Shown in pieces: positions 6,838 through 15,233 of a stretch of 28,527 nt of DNA (position 1 is its first letter; each line of letters starts with the position of its first letter). The stretch is from the NCBI GenBank assembly GCA_034432655.1, contig DAOUBP010000146.1:1-28527 (forward strand), in the 5' to 3' direction. The stretch comes from DAOUBP01 sp034432655. GTDB taxonomy: Bacteria > Chloroflexota > Anaerolineae > CG2-30-64-16. The notes under the pieces were generated by a model, which had not been told where the DNA came from, ran no database searches, and was given only the letters and a program-made list of their open reading frames with translations. A program made the position numbers and the translations under genes.

Positions 6838-7946
6838 ACGAGCCAGATTCTATGCAATCACGTCAGCGTGCGCTGCGCCGCTTGCTGGCCCTGGTTTTGT
6901 TGCTGGGGGCCGTCAGCGTCAGCTGCTCGGTCGGACAACTGCTGGTGGGGCAGTCAGAGGTGACCATCCCGACCCCCACCAAGACACCGCGTCCCACCTT
7001 CACGCCGCTGCCCGCCGCGTTCACACCGCGCCCCACCGCCGGCCCACCGGTGCGAGGTATGTTACCACCCGGCGTGACCCCCGTGGCGCCGGCAGCAGGC
7101 TTCGGCACGCCTGCGGCCAGGCAATCTGAGAAGCAGGAAGAGCCTGTGGGCAGCACCAGCCTGATCCTTTACGCTACCGACACGCCGGTTCCTAGCCCGA
7201 CACCTGTCCCCACAGAGATCACGCCTTCGCCGACCCCTGAGGGAGGGACAGGGCCCCAGGCTGCGCCAACGCCGTACGCGGTCGTCAACGCCGACACCAT
7301 CAACGGCCGGCGCGGCCCTGCTACGACCTTCCCGCGCATCGGTGAGGCCAAACGCGGGGAAGAATTGATCATCCTGGCCCGCACCCCTGACGGGGCCTGG
7401 TGGCAGGTGTGTTGCATGGCCAACCAACCGGTGTGGGTTGCGGCCGAGCTGGTCAGCGCGCAGGGAGCGCTCGAGACAGTGCCCGTAGTAACACCTCCCC
7501 CGACCCCTGTGCCGCCACCGCCACCGGCACCCACGGCCACCCTGCCGCCTTCACCCACGCCGTTGCCGCCGTTCGACATCGCCCAAGGGCCGCAGTTCCC
7601 GTTCCAGCGTGACAACGGTGTGCTGACCATCTGGGTTAAGGTCTATGAGGGGCCGCTGGATAACCAGAAACCGCTGGCCGGCTACATCCTCAAGGTGTTC
7701 CGAGATGGCGTGGATGTCAGCGACAACGTCCAGTCGTTCGGGAACGCGCCATTTTACAACAGCTTCCCGGAGGGCAATTTCGAGTACAATCTGAAATTCG
7801 AACGCTACAACGCCGGAGAAGCAGATTGGGAGATCTACCTGGCCCGGCCCGGCGGCTTCCGGGTCTCGCCCGTCACGCAGTTCACAACCAAGGGCGATTC
7901 TTACCGCAACCTGGTCGTCTATATCGCCTATTGGCTGGCGCGTTGA
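6834..7946 (+). CDS. SH3b-domain lipoprotein, paralogue 2
   Basis: This 370-residue paralogue of the preceding gene begins at the ATG that overlaps its stop (ATGA), which implies translational coupling; an ATG at 6852 is an alternative start. A signal helix with VLLLGAVSVSC gives the probable lipid-modified Cys. The post-lipobox motif TPTKTPRPTFTP is nearly identical in all three paralogues. A Thr/Pro linker leads to the SH3b domain at about 148-212 (INGRRGPATTFPRIGEAKRGEEL, WWQVCC, VWVAAEL). A proline-rich hinge of alternating Pro and Thr follows. The shared C-terminal domain lies at about 246-370, with LAGYILKVFRDGVDVSD and VVYIAYWLAR. WWxVCC in the first two paralogues places a vicinal cysteine pair in the SH3b domain; the third has WWQFDY instead. 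Function is unknown beyond surface display. Confidence 0.84.
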   Translation: MNEPDSMQSRQRALRRLLALVLLLGAVSVSCSVGQLLVGQSEVTIPTPTKTPRPTFTPLPAAFTPRPTAGPPVRGMLPPGVTPVAPAAGFGTPAARQSEKQEEPVGSTSLILYATDTPVPSPTPVPTEITPSPTPEGGTGPQAAPTPYAVVNADTINGRRGPATTFPRIGEAKRGEELIILARTPDGAWWQVCCMANQPVWVAAELVSAQGALETVPVVTPPPTPVPPPPPAPTATLPPSPTPLPPFDIAQGPQFPFQRDNGVLTIWVKVYEGPLDNQKPLAGYILKVFRDGVDVSDNVQSFGNAPFYNSFPEGNFEYNLKFERYNAGEADWEIYLARPGGFRVSPVTQFTTKGDSYRNLVVYIAYWLAR

Positions 7947-8013
7947 GAGCGCGCTGATCCGAACAACACAGCAAGACTGTACCTACTTTTCGCTCGAGGA
8001 GGGAACACACACA

Positions 8014-8955
8014 ATGCGAGGTCGCACACTCGTCCTGATGACGTTGATCCTCACGCTGATAGCAACCAGTGCCTGCGTCAATAGCCGCGTGAGCCAGATG
8101 CCGGTCACCACGCCGGTGCCGACCAAAACATTACGGCCCACCTTCACTCCGACGCAGGTCAAGCCGACCCTGACCCCCTCGCCGACGGCTGCGCTGCCGA
8201 CGCCGATCGTTGAGGCCCCTGCCCCGCAACCGACACCGGTGCCCCCGACGCCGGAGCCGCCCACCCCTGCGCCGACGCCTGCTCCACCGCCCCAGGCCTC
8301 CTTCACAGTTACCACCGCAACCCTCAACGTGCGCAGCGGGCCGGGCACCAACTACAATGTCATCGGCCAGATCCGGCAGGGGCAGACCTTCCCGATCACA
8401 GGCAAGAACCCGGCCGGGAACTGGTGGCAGTTCGACTACAACGGCCGGCCAGGTTGGGTCTCCGGCCAGCTGGTGCGCGTGACCAACGCCGAGCTGGTTC
8501 AAGTGGCGACCAACATCCCGGCTGCCCCCACCGCGCGGCCGCAACCGACCGCGCCGCCCAGGCCGCCGGCGCAACCGACACAGCCGCCTGCCCCTGCCCG
8601 GCAGTTCGCCCAGGGCGGCACCGAGTATCGCAACTCAGACAACCCGCATCCTTGGATCACTTTTTGGGGCCGCCTCGGACGTCCCACCGATGCCAATCCT
8701 ATCAGCGGCTTCCAACTTCGCGTCACCACTGCGGCGGGCAGCAAGACAGAGCCTTTCGGCCCGTTCTGGGAGAACGCCTACGCTGGCATCACGGGCTCCG
8801 AATTCAAGTATAACGTCAAAATCGAGCTCCCACGCTCTGGGGGCGGTTTCACAGCCGTGGTGGTGGATGGCAACGGCGCCGAAGTATCCGACCCGATTTC
8901 CGGCACACTTATTGACCGCACCCAAGATGTAATCATGACCTGGGTCCGGCGCTGA
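8014..8955 (+). CDS. SH3b-domain lipoprotein, paralogue 3
   Basis: This 313-residue protein has GGAGGG about 10 bases before the ATG. The signal segment LMTLILTLIATSAC gives Cys21 as the likely lipidation site. The conserved motif PTKTLRPTFTPT follows, then a long Pro/Thr linker. The SH3b domain at about 97-160 is the most canonical of the three: TLNVRSGPGTNYNVIGQIRQG, then GNWWQFDYNGRPGWVSGQLVRV. It lacks the paired cysteines of its paralogues. A second Pro/Ala linker leads to the C-terminal domain at about 203-313, with ISGFQLRVTT, KYNVKIEL and a terminal VIMTWVRR that aligns by eye with the ends of the other two. It is 67 bases downstream of paralogue 2 and 17 bases upstream of the glycosyltransferase gene, so all four genes may form one unit concerned with the cell surface. 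Confidence 0.85.
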   Translation: MRGRTLVLMTLILTLIATSACVNSRVSQMPVTTPVPTKTLRPTFTPTQVKPTLTPSPTAALPTPIVEAPAPQPTPVPPTPEPPTPAPTPAPPPQASFTVTTATLNVRSGPGTNYNVIGQIRQGQTFPITGKNPAGNWWQFDYNGRPGWVSGQLVRVTNAELVQVATNIPAAPTARPQPTAPPRPPAQPTQPPAPARQFAQGGTEYRNSDNPHPWITFWGRLGRPTDANPISGFQLRVTTAAGSKTEPFGPFWENAYAGITGSEFKYNVKIELPRSGGGFTAVVVDGNGAEVSDPISGTLIDRTQDVIMTWVRR

Positions 8956-8972
8956 TCATCCCCGGCCAGACC

Positions 8973-11900
8973 ATGCCAAGCACGAAAGCCGATCATCCAC
9001 CAGCTGTACCGAACTCAGATCTGGTGAATCTCAGGCTGGAGCCCCGGCTTCTCACCGAAGCCGGGGCTCTACTCCTGGTCCTCCTGCTGGCCTTCTGTCT
9101 GCGCATCCTCCGGCTAGACTTCCAGCCCCTCTGGTGGGATGAAGGGTATTCGGTCTGGTTCGCCACCCACTCGCTGGGCCAGATGGCCGCGCTCACCGCC
9201 GAGGACATCCACCCGCCGCTCTATTACGTTTTGTTGCACGGCTGGACCTGGCTCTTCGGGACAGGCCCGGTCGCGCTGCGCCTGCTGTCGGTTGTCTTCG
9301 GCGCGCTGGCGGTCCCGGCCATCTACCTGGCCGGCCGGCAGCTCACCGGCAGCCGCCGCGCCGCCTTGCTGGCCGCCGGCCTGCTGGCCATCAACCCGCT
9401 GCATGTCTTCTACAGCCAGGAAATCCGCATGTACGGGCTGGTCGCGCTGCTGAGCACAGGGGTGATCGTCGCAGCGTGGCGCGTGATGATGGACGATGCA
9501 CAATCTACGATGCACAATGTGACCCGGCCCAGCACATTTCACATCACACATCGCACATCGTACAGCGCACATCTAACGTTGTATATCCCCTACATCCTCT
9601 TCACCACCCTGGCCCTCTACACCCAGTATTACACAGCCTTCCTGCCCATCGGATTGACGCTCTACGCGGCATGGCGGTGGCGCCGTGATCTGCGAGCCCT
9701 GGCACGCTGGCTGGCTGGGCAGGCGATGGTGGCGATGTTGTATCTGCCCTGGATTTTCTACGCCACCCCCAAGCTGATCCCGTACATCAGCCAGAAGGTA
9801 GTCGCCGATGCGGACCGGCCCCTCAGCCTGCCGATTTACGCGGCAAAACATCTGGCGGCGTTCCTTGTCGGCCATCTGGAGGGAGCGCTGCGCCCCTGGT
9901 GGCCGGCTGCGCTGCTCTTGCTCCTCCCGTTGGGCTTCGGCTGGTGGCTGATTGCAACGCGGCGAATGGTTGCTGGCAGCTGGCAGCTGGCAGATCGCGA
10001 ATCGCAGATAGCAGATGGCGAATCGCCGACCATTGCACACACTCCTCCCGCCCCACATTCGACATTCGACATTCGACATTCGACACTCCACACCACGCAG
10101 CGTCTCTTTGGGATGGGACGCTCCACATCCGGCTTCCTCGCCACCGTCATTATCACCGCTCTGGTCTTGGGCTGGCTGATCTCGTTGCGCGCGCCCTTCT
10201 TCCCGGAGCGCGGGGAACGGCTGTTGATCCTGGCGCTGCCTGCGCTGGTGTTGCTGACAGCGCTGGGCCTGGCGACGCTGTGGCAACGGCGTCCGGTCGT
10301 CAGTTATGTCACGCTGGGCGGTCTGCTGGCAGCCTCAGCCGCCAGCCTGGCCGCGTTCTACAGCGTGCCGCGCTATGCCGCTGACGATTACCGCGCGCTC
10401 ATTGCGCAAACCGTCCAACAAGGGCTGCCCGAGGATGTCGTATACTGCGTCTACCCGTGGCAGGTGGGCTATTGGCGGACGTACGGGAGTCCGGAAGGGC
10501 CTGTTGCCCTCCTGACCCCACAGACGGAGTGGGGGCCTGCGGTTGCCGAGATGCTGGACGCGGCGCTGGCGCGTGGCCGGGTCTGGTTCCCGGCACACCT
10601 GGCCCTGGGCGCGATCCTGGAGTCTCAAGCCGAGGCTTATCTTGCCAGCCATGGATTGCCGTTCTTCAACCGCTGGTACGGGCCTAACACCCGTCTCAGC
10701 GCGTGGGTGAACGAGGCCATGTACCCCACGGATTTCACAAAGGCGGATGGCGGCTTGCGCTTTCGGCTGCCTGGGGGCGGAACATTATCGTTACAGGAGA
10801 TATCCGGCTCCTCTGCGGCGGTGCCCGCTGCAAACACCGTGACACCCCTGGCTCTAACCTGGCAGGCCGCTGAACCGCCGCCGGTGCTGGCCGTCAGCGT
10901 CCGGCTCACCGATGATCTCGGCCAGATCTGGGCGCAGCACGACTATGAACTGTTAGGACGGATCGGGGATTGGGGATCGGGGATCAGGGAACGGGTCGGT
11001 TTGTTGGTTCCTGTCGGCACACCTCCCGGCCGGTACCACGTGGAGCTGGTGCTACGGCCCAAAGAGAGTGTCCGGCCCCTGGAAGTCTTGGCGGCCGACG
11101 GGAAAAGCCTGGGCGCAGCCGCACGGCTGTACGACCTGGACGTGGTGCCTGCCGACCGGCCTCTGGGCCCGGAACGGCTCCCTATCGCTGTCCGCCACAG
11201 GGTAGACCTGGGTGACGGCATGCGTTTCCTGGGCTACAGCACCGACTCCAGCCCCATCACACCCGGCGAGCTACGTCGTGTCAACCTGTTCTGGCAAGCG
11301 GTGGCCCAACCCACGGCCGAGTATCTCGCGTTTGTGCAGGTGCTGGGGCGTGATGGCATACCGATTGCGCTGTGGGAAGCGCCGGCCGGCGCGGCCTATC
11401 CCACAACGGCCTGGAAACCGGGCACACTGATGCGGACCCAGGCGGCCCTGCGCGTCCCGCCGGCGGTGCCCGACGGCCGCTATCGGCTCATCGCAGGCCT
11501 GTTTCGAGCGGACGACAAGGCCCGGCTGCAAACCGTCTCCGGCGCGGATCAGATCGCCTTGGGCCATGTGGTGGTGAAAGGCCGGCCGCACCGGATGACG
11601 CCGCCGCAGGTCGAGCATGCCGCCGATGTCACGTTCGGAACCCTCGGCCGCCTGGTGGGCTATGACCTGTCCCTGCCGGCCGAGGGTGTCATGACGAGGG
11701 CGACGTTCGCGCTCACCCTGCACTGGCAGGCGCTGGCCGCCTCAGACCGGCCCTATGCTGTCTTCGTGCACCTCATAGATGAAACAGGGGCAATCCGTGG
11801 CTATGGGGATGCCGAACCGGGGAACGGCGCGTTTCCCACGCCCGGCTGGCTGGCCGGCGAATACCTGGCCGACACACACACGGTATCCGTCCCGGGCGAT

Positions 11901-12020
11901 GCGCCGCCGGGCACATATCGGTTAGCAGTTGGTTTCTACGATCCTGCCAGCGGCGAGCGGCTGCGGACGCCGGATGGCGCAGACTACGCGGTGTTAGAGA
12001 TGATGGTCAAAGTACGGTGA
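8973..12020 (+). CDS. GT39/ArnT-like membrane glycosyltransferase with C-terminal beta-sandwich repeats
   Basis: This 1015-residue protein has an N-terminal multi-pass half (about 25-480) resembling dolichyl-phosphate-mannose/ArnT-type glycosyltransferases, which move sugars from lipid carriers to extracytoplasmic acceptors. LWWDEGYSVWF (about 53-63) contains the acidic motif of the first external loop, and DIHPPLYYVLLHGW (about 80-93) is also typical. The C-terminal 400 residues hold three related beta-sandwich-like units. The last two are clear repeats, with FLGY or LVGY, NLFWQA or LHWQA, a short AFVQVL or VFVHLI strand, and GRYRL or GTYRL. The family often ends near residue 550, so the tail is an added extracellular part. 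Four heptanucleotide arrays lie in frame, at about residues 174-182, 334-352, 361-372 and 664-673; the first three fall in loops between membrane helices. No clear ribosome-binding site supports the ATG. Confidence 0.82.
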   Translation: MPSTKADHPPAVPNSDLVNLRLEPRLLTEAGALLLVLLLAFCLRILRLDFQPLWWDEGYSVWFATHSLGQMAALTAEDIHPPLYYVLLHGWTWLFGTGPVALRLLSVVFGALAVPAIYLAGRQLTGSRRAALLAAGLLAINPLHVFYSQEIRMYGLVALLSTGVIVAAWRVMMDDAQSTMHNVTRPSTFHITHRTSYSAHLTLYIPYILFTTLALYTQYYTAFLPIGLTLYAAWRWRRDLRALARWLAGQAMVAMLYLPWIFYATPKLIPYISQKVVADADRPLSLPIYAAKHLAAFLVGHLEGALRPWWPAALLLLLPLGFGWWLIATRRMVAGSWQLADRESQIADGESPTIAHTPPAPHSTFDIRHSTLHTTQRLFGMGRSTSGFLATVIITALVLGWLISLRAPFFPERGERLLILALPALVLLTALGLATLWQRRPVVSYVTLGGLLAASAASLAAFYSVPRYAADDYRALIAQTVQQGLPEDVVYCVYPWQVGYWRTYGSPEGPVALLTPQTEWGPAVAEMLDAALARGRVWFPAHLALGAILESQAEAYLASHGLPFFNRWYGPNTRLSAWVNEAMYPTDFTKADGGLRFRLPGGGTLSLQEISGSSAAVPAANTVTPLALTWQAAEPPPVLAVSVRLTDDLGQIWAQHDYELLGRIGDWGSGIRERVGLLVPVGTPPGRYHVELVLRPKESVRPLEVLAADGKSLGAAARLYDLDVVPADRPLGPERLPIAVRHRVDLGDGMRFLGYSTDSSPITPGELRRVNLFWQAVAQPTAEYLAFVQVLGRDGIPIALWEAPAGAAYPTTAWKPGTLMRTQAALRVPPAVPDGRYRLIAGLFRADDKARLQTVSGADQIALGHVVVKGRPHRMTPPQVEHAADVTFGTLGRLVGYDLSLPAEGVMTRATFALTLHWQALAASDRPYAVFVHLIDETGAIRGYGDAEPGNGAFPTPGWLAGEYLADTHTVSVPGDAPPGTYRLAVGFYDPASGERLRTPDGADYAVLEMMVKVR
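9493..9518. repeat. In-frame direct repeat, 12-mer at 14-bp spacing, in the GT39 gene
   Basis: ACGATGCACAAT occurs at 9493-9504 and 9507-9518, a period of two heptamers, followed to about 9577 by CACATC/CACATT words. It encodes a polar His/Ser/Thr-rich loop (MDDAQSTMHN, then HITHRTS) between two hydrophobic helices of the glycosyltransferase. Confidence 0.6.
9974..10089. repeat. Two in-frame heptanucleotide arrays in the GT39 gene
   Basis: Eight consecutive heptamers at 9974-10029 fit the pattern T-N-G-C-V-R-M (TGGCAGC, TGGCAGC, TGGCAGA, TCGCGAA and so on); this is close to the complement of the ATTCGCC unit found between genes. At 10055-10082 there are four perfect ACATTCG units and a degenerate fifth to 10089. 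The second array encodes a 7-residue repeat (STFDIRH). The loop so formed is polar and lies between two hydrophobic helices. Confidence 0.8.
10965..10992. repeat. In-frame GGGGATY heptamer array in the GT39 gene
   Basis: GGGGATT (10965-10971), GGGGATC (10972-10978), GGGGATC (10979-10985) and the degenerate AGGGAAC (10986-10992) are tandem heptamers. On the other strand the unit is a rotation of CCCCRAT, the consensus described for short tandemly repeated sequences of heterocystous cyanobacteria. It encodes GDWGSGI-type residues in the extracellular tail. Confidence 0.7.
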
Positions 12021-12031
12021 CGCGTGAGGCA

Positions 12032-12192
12032 TATTGCGTATTGCGTATTGCGTATCGTGCACATTCGCCGATTCGCCATTCGCCATTCGCTGATTCGCTG
12101 ATTCGCCATTCGCTGATTCGCCGATTCGCCGATTCGCTGATTCGCTGATTCGCTGATTCGCCGATTCGCCATTCGCCAATTCGCCATTCACC
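12032..12192. repeat. Large short-word repeat array: TATTGCG x3 then ATTCGCY x16
   Basis: Three TATTGCG units (12032-12052) precede sixteen copies of ATTCGCC or ATTCGCT, spaced 7 or 8 bases apart depending on an extra G, ending in ATTCACC at 12186-12192. The array fills the whole gap between the convergent GT39 and rlmN genes, and its last unit contains the rlmN stop codon. Reverse-strand frames through it (Ala-Asn-Arg-Arg-Ile-like) are artefacts. There is no spacer structure, so this is not CRISPR. Confidence 0.9.
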
Positions 12193-13372
12193 CCGCCGCC
12201 ATCCGCCTGCGCAACTGGCCACACCCGGCGTCAATGTCTATCCCCCGGCGCATGCGTACCGTCGCCGGCACACCGTTTCGCTCCAGGATGCGCTGAAACA
12301 CAGCTGCCGCCTCGGGCGTGGAAGGCTGGTAGGGGGATTCGGTCACAGGGTTCAGGGGAATCAGGTTGACATGGCACATCATGCCGCCGGACGGGCTGCG
12401 CAGCGGCTTGAGCCAGGCAGCCAGTTCAACGGCCAGATCGGGCAGATCGTTGATGCCGGCCATCAAGGCGTACTCGAAGGTCACCCGCCGGTTGGTGGCT
12501 GCGATGTATTCGCGCACGGCGGCCATCACCTCGCTGATCGGATAACGCTGGTTCACCGGCAACAGCTGCGAGCGCAATGCATCATTGGGCGCGTGCAGGC
12601 TGACGGCCAGATTGACCTGCAGGGGCTCTTTTGCCATCTTGCGGATGCCGTGCGGCAGGCCGACGGTGGACACCGTGATGTGCCGCGCACCCAGGCCGAA
12701 AGCAGCCGGGTCGGTGATGGTGCGCAATGCCGACCAGGTGCGCTCGTAGTTGGCAAAAGGCTCGCCCATGCCCATAACCACCACATTGGTCAGACGGTTG
12801 CGCCCGGCAATCGCCGGATGCTCCTTCTCGGCCGGAAACTCGGGCGCGAGCTGGACAGGCAGGGAACCCAGGGAACTGAAGGAGCTGAGCGCTTCCGCGC
12901 CATCTTCGGCCAGCTCGGTAGCGGGCGCGTGGGCGAGATGGCGGGCTGCGTAAAGGACCTGCGCGACGATCTCGCCTGAGGTCAGATTGCGCGCCAGGCC
13001 GCCCTGTCCCGTGGCGCAGAAGACGCACCCCATCGCACAGCCGACCTGCGTGCTGATGCACACCGTCCGCCGACGGTCGTAACGCATCAGCACCGTCTCG
13101 ATGGTCAGCCCATCCGGCAGGCGTAACAGCCATTTGACGGTGTGCCGGTCGGCCGACCGCTGCTCGTAGACCTGTTGCAACGGGAAGACCACCGTCTCCG
13201 CGTCCAAACGCTCGCGCAGCGCCTTGGGCAGGTTGGTCATCTCGCCTGCGGTAACAGCGTACTTCCGGTACAGCCACTCCCAAACCTGGTCGGCCCGGTA
13301 GCGCGGCTGGCCCCACCCGGCCAGGAGCTCGGTCAGTTGCTCTTTGTTCAAATCCAGCAAGTTCGGTTTCAT
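12188..13372 (-). CDS. rlmN: 23S rRNA/tRNA adenine C2-methyltransferase RlmN (radical SAM)
   Basis: This 394-residue radical SAM enzyme methylates C2 of A2503 in 23S rRNA and A37 of some tRNAs. The [4Fe-4S] motif CxxxCxxC is Cys112, Cys116 and Cys119 (VGCAMGCVFCATG). GMGEP (about 201-205) binds SAM. The methyl-carrying cysteine is in IDIDAGCGQL (Cys384). The N-terminal LLDLNKEQLTELLAGWGQPRYRADQVWEWLY is the usual RlmN lead-in, so the ATG at 13372 is chosen over upstream in-frame Met codons, though no good ribosome-binding site is visible. Between TSGEIVAQVL and NVVVMGMGEP the protein carries about 45 extra low-complexity residues, longer than in most RlmN proteins. Its stop lies in the last unit of the repeat array. 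It is a single gene, divergent from the SDR operon. Confidence 0.96.
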   Translation of the reverse strand: MKPNLLDLNKEQLTELLAGWGQPRYRADQVWEWLYRKYAVTAGEMTNLPKALRERLDAETVVFPLQQVYEQRSADRHTVKWLLRLPDGLTIETVLMRYDRRRTVCISTQVGCAMGCVFCATGQGGLARNLTSGEIVAQVLYAARHLAHAPATELAEDGAEALSSFSSLGSLPVQLAPEFPAEKEHPAIAGRNRLTNVVVMGMGEPFANYERTWSALRTITDPAAFGLGARHITVSTVGLPHGIRKMAKEPLQVNLAVSLHAPNDALRSQLLPVNQRYPISEVMAAVREYIAATNRRVTFEYALMAGINDLPDLAVELAAWLKPLRSPSGGMMCHVNLIPLNPVTESPYQPSTPEAAAVFQRILERNGVPATVRMRRGIDIDAGCGQLRRRMAAG

Positions 13373-13433
13373 GCATTCAAGCATAGCACAGCCCGCACCG
13401 AGGGTCAAAGCGCGCCATTGGGGGCAAGGTCTT

Positions 13434-13462
13434 TTCAACCTGAAAGAAGTCTGTGGTATACT
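13434..13462 (+). promoter_or_regulatory. Putative promoter for the SDR operon
   Basis: TATACT at 13457-13462 is a strong -10 match. The best -35 at 17-base spacing is the weak TTCAAC (13434-13439). It is about 47 bases before the SDR start and lies in the divergent gap with rlmN. Confidence 0.4.
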
Positions 13463-13508
13463 CCTGCATCAGATGCTCGTCCCTCAACCCACCCACCTGG
13501 AGGCGAAC

Positions 13509-14318
13509 ATGAGCCAACCCACCTTCCGTGACAATGTTATGATCCTCACCGGCGCGTCCAGCGGGATCGGCCGTGCCCTGGCACTGGAGCTGGCCGGGCA
13601 AGGTGCGTGGCTGGCCTTGGCTGCCCGCAACACACAGCGGCTGGAGTCGGTGGCTGCGGAGTGCCGGGAGCGCGGGGGCAAAGCCATCGTCGTGCCCACC
13701 GATGTGGCAATCGAAGCACAATGCCGGGCCTTGGTCGAACGCGCGGTGGCAGAGTTCGGCCGGCTCGACACACTGATCAACAATGCCGGCATCAGCATGT
13801 GGGCGCGCTTCGAAGAGCTACAGACACTGGCGCCGCTGGAAGAAATCATGCGCGTGAACTATTTGGGCGCCGCCTACTGCACTTTCTATGCCTTGCCCCA
13901 CCTGAAACGCACCCGCGGCCGCATCGTGGCCGTCTCCAGCCTGGCCGGCAAAGGCGGTGTGCCCACCCGCAGCGGCTACGCAGCCAGCAAACACGCCATG
14001 GTCGGCTTCTTCGACTCGCTTCGCATCGAGCTGGCGGGCACAGGAGTGACCGTGACCATCGTGTACCCCGACTTTGTGACTTCGGAAATCCGAGAACGGG
14101 CCTACGGCGCCGATGGCCGGCCGCTAGGGGTCAGCCCGGTGCGGGAGAAAGAGGTCATGAGCGCCGAAACTTGCGCCGGTTTGATCGCCAAAGCTGCCGC
14201 CGAACGCCGACGGGAGTTGATCATGGGCACGCGAGGAAAGGTCGGCCTCTGGCTCAAACTGATCGCCCCAGCCGTGGTGGATCGCATTGCGGCCAAAGCG
14301 ATCAAGGAAGGGAAATAA
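13509..14318 (+). CDS. Short-chain dehydrogenase/reductase (SDR)
   Basis: This 269-residue classical SDR uses NAD(P)(H) to oxidise or reduce an alcohol or carbonyl; the substrate is unknown. TGASSGIG (14-21) is the cofactor glycine motif and NNAG lies near residue 92. The catalytic Ser is in VAVSSLAGKGG, and YxxxK is Tyr157/Lys161 (YAASK). The C terminus (GTRGKVGLWLKLIAPAVVDRIAAKAI) is amphipathic and resembles DHRS7/YqjQ-type SDRs that associate with membranes. GGAGG five bases before ATG 13509 fixes the start; upstream in-frame Met codons would run into the promoter region. It begins a plus-strand run of closely spaced genes, with two bases to the next. Residues around 60 (PTDVA) fit the usual adenine-binding Asp. 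Confidence 0.9.
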   Translation: MSQPTFRDNVMILTGASSGIGRALALELAGQGAWLALAARNTQRLESVAAECRERGGKAIVVPTDVAIEAQCRALVERAVAEFGRLDTLINNAGISMWARFEELQTLAPLEEIMRVNYLGAAYCTFYALPHLKRTRGRIVAVSSLAGKGGVPTRSGYAASKHAMVGFFDSLRIELAGTGVTVTIVYPDFVTSEIRERAYGADGRPLGVSPVREKEVMSAETCAGLIAKAAAERRRELIMGTRGKVGLWLKLIAPAVVDRIAAKAIKEGK

Positions 14319-14320
14319 GT

Positions 14321-15202
14321 ATGCGCTTCGGCATCATGGCCATGCAGCTGGCCGCGTTGATCCCCTCTGACCTGGACCCGGCGCGGCTGCCTGCCCACGT
14401 GGGCGGCTTCGACCACGCCGCGCTGGTGGAAAACCTTCATGGGCACGGTTTCAACCCCATCGAGCTGGGCGGCGACCTGGCGATGTTCATGCCACACACC
14501 TATGCGCCGCCGGCCATCGAGAAACTGGCGGCGCTCAAAGCTGAAAAGGGACTGGGCTACACCGTGCATCTGCCGCTATGGTCGGTGGAGCCCTCTACCC
14601 CCTTGACGCCGGTGCGCGCCGGCTCGGTCCAGGCCATGGCCCAGATCATCCGGGCCACATTGCCTCTGGACCCCGAAGTCTACGTTTTGCACGCCACCGG
14701 CACGCTGGCCGCGGAGTTCTATCGCATGCGGCTCCCGGAGACAGGCCGGGCCCTTATCTTGCGGCAATTCCAGGCCCGGGCTTTGGAGAGCCTGCGCGGC
14801 CTCCTGGCCGAGACGGGCGTGCCTGCGCGCAAACTGGCCGTAGAAACGGTGGAATTCCCCTTCGAGCTGACCCTGGAACTGGCCGAGGCGCTCGACCTCT
14901 CGGTTTGTCTGGACACCGGCCACGTGTTGTCCGGCTTCTCCGGGCCGCTTGACCTCTTCGAGGCGCTGGAGACCACGCTGCCCAGACTGGCCGAGGTACA
15001 CCTGCATGACTCGCCGCGCTGGGTCCCCGGCACCCCGATCCGCTACGGAGAAGACCATCAGGCGCTGGGCAAGGGCGATCTCGACCTGATGCGGCTATTG
15101 GGCCGGCTGGCAGAGACAGGTTTCCAGGGCCCGCTGGTGTTTGAGCTGACCGTGCCCGAAGCGGTGGCCTCGCTGGCGCTGGTCCGCAGCCTCGGCTGGT
15201 GA
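14321..15202 (+). CDS. Xylose-isomerase-like TIM-barrel protein (sugar epimerase / CbiR-like)
   Basis: This 293-residue AP-endonuclease-2-type TIM barrel belongs to the broad sugar-phosphate isomerase/epimerase superfamily. Likely metal ligands are spaced as expected: Glu175 (VETVEF), Asp198 and His201 (CLDTGH), His227 (VHLHDS), His246 and Glu275 (FELT). The segment GYTVHLPLW (79-87) followed by a long helix and EVYVLHATG resembles CbiR-type cobamide phosphodiesterases, but this is recalled likeness and not a proven assignment. The start is two bases after the SDR stop, with GGAAGGG just upstream, so translational coupling is likely. Its substrate, whether a sugar or a corrinoid side chain, is undetermined. 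No other cobalamin gene is present in the window. The protein has no signal peptide. Confidence 0.75.
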   Translation: MRFGIMAMQLAALIPSDLDPARLPAHVGGFDHAALVENLHGHGFNPIELGGDLAMFMPHTYAPPAIEKLAALKAEKGLGYTVHLPLWSVEPSTPLTPVRAGSVQAMAQIIRATLPLDPEVYVLHATGTLAAEFYRMRLPETGRALILRQFQARALESLRGLLAETGVPARKLAVETVEFPFELTLELAEALDLSVCLDTGHVLSGFSGPLDLFEALETTLPRLAEVHLHDSPRWVPGTPIRYGEDHQALGKGDLDLMRLLGRLAETGFQGPLVFELTVPEAVASLALVRSLGW

Positions 15203-15233
15203 ACGCGATCGGCACCCGACCCAACTGCGGAGG

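Noticed and set aside
12032..12192. CRISPR-like regular repetition
   Set aside because: Units are 7-8 bases with no unique spacers; it is a tandem short-word array.
11984..12234. Overlapping reverse-strand frames with repeated ANRRIGES-like residues
   Set aside because: They are read-through of the ATTCGCY repeat array; no start signal or family likeness.
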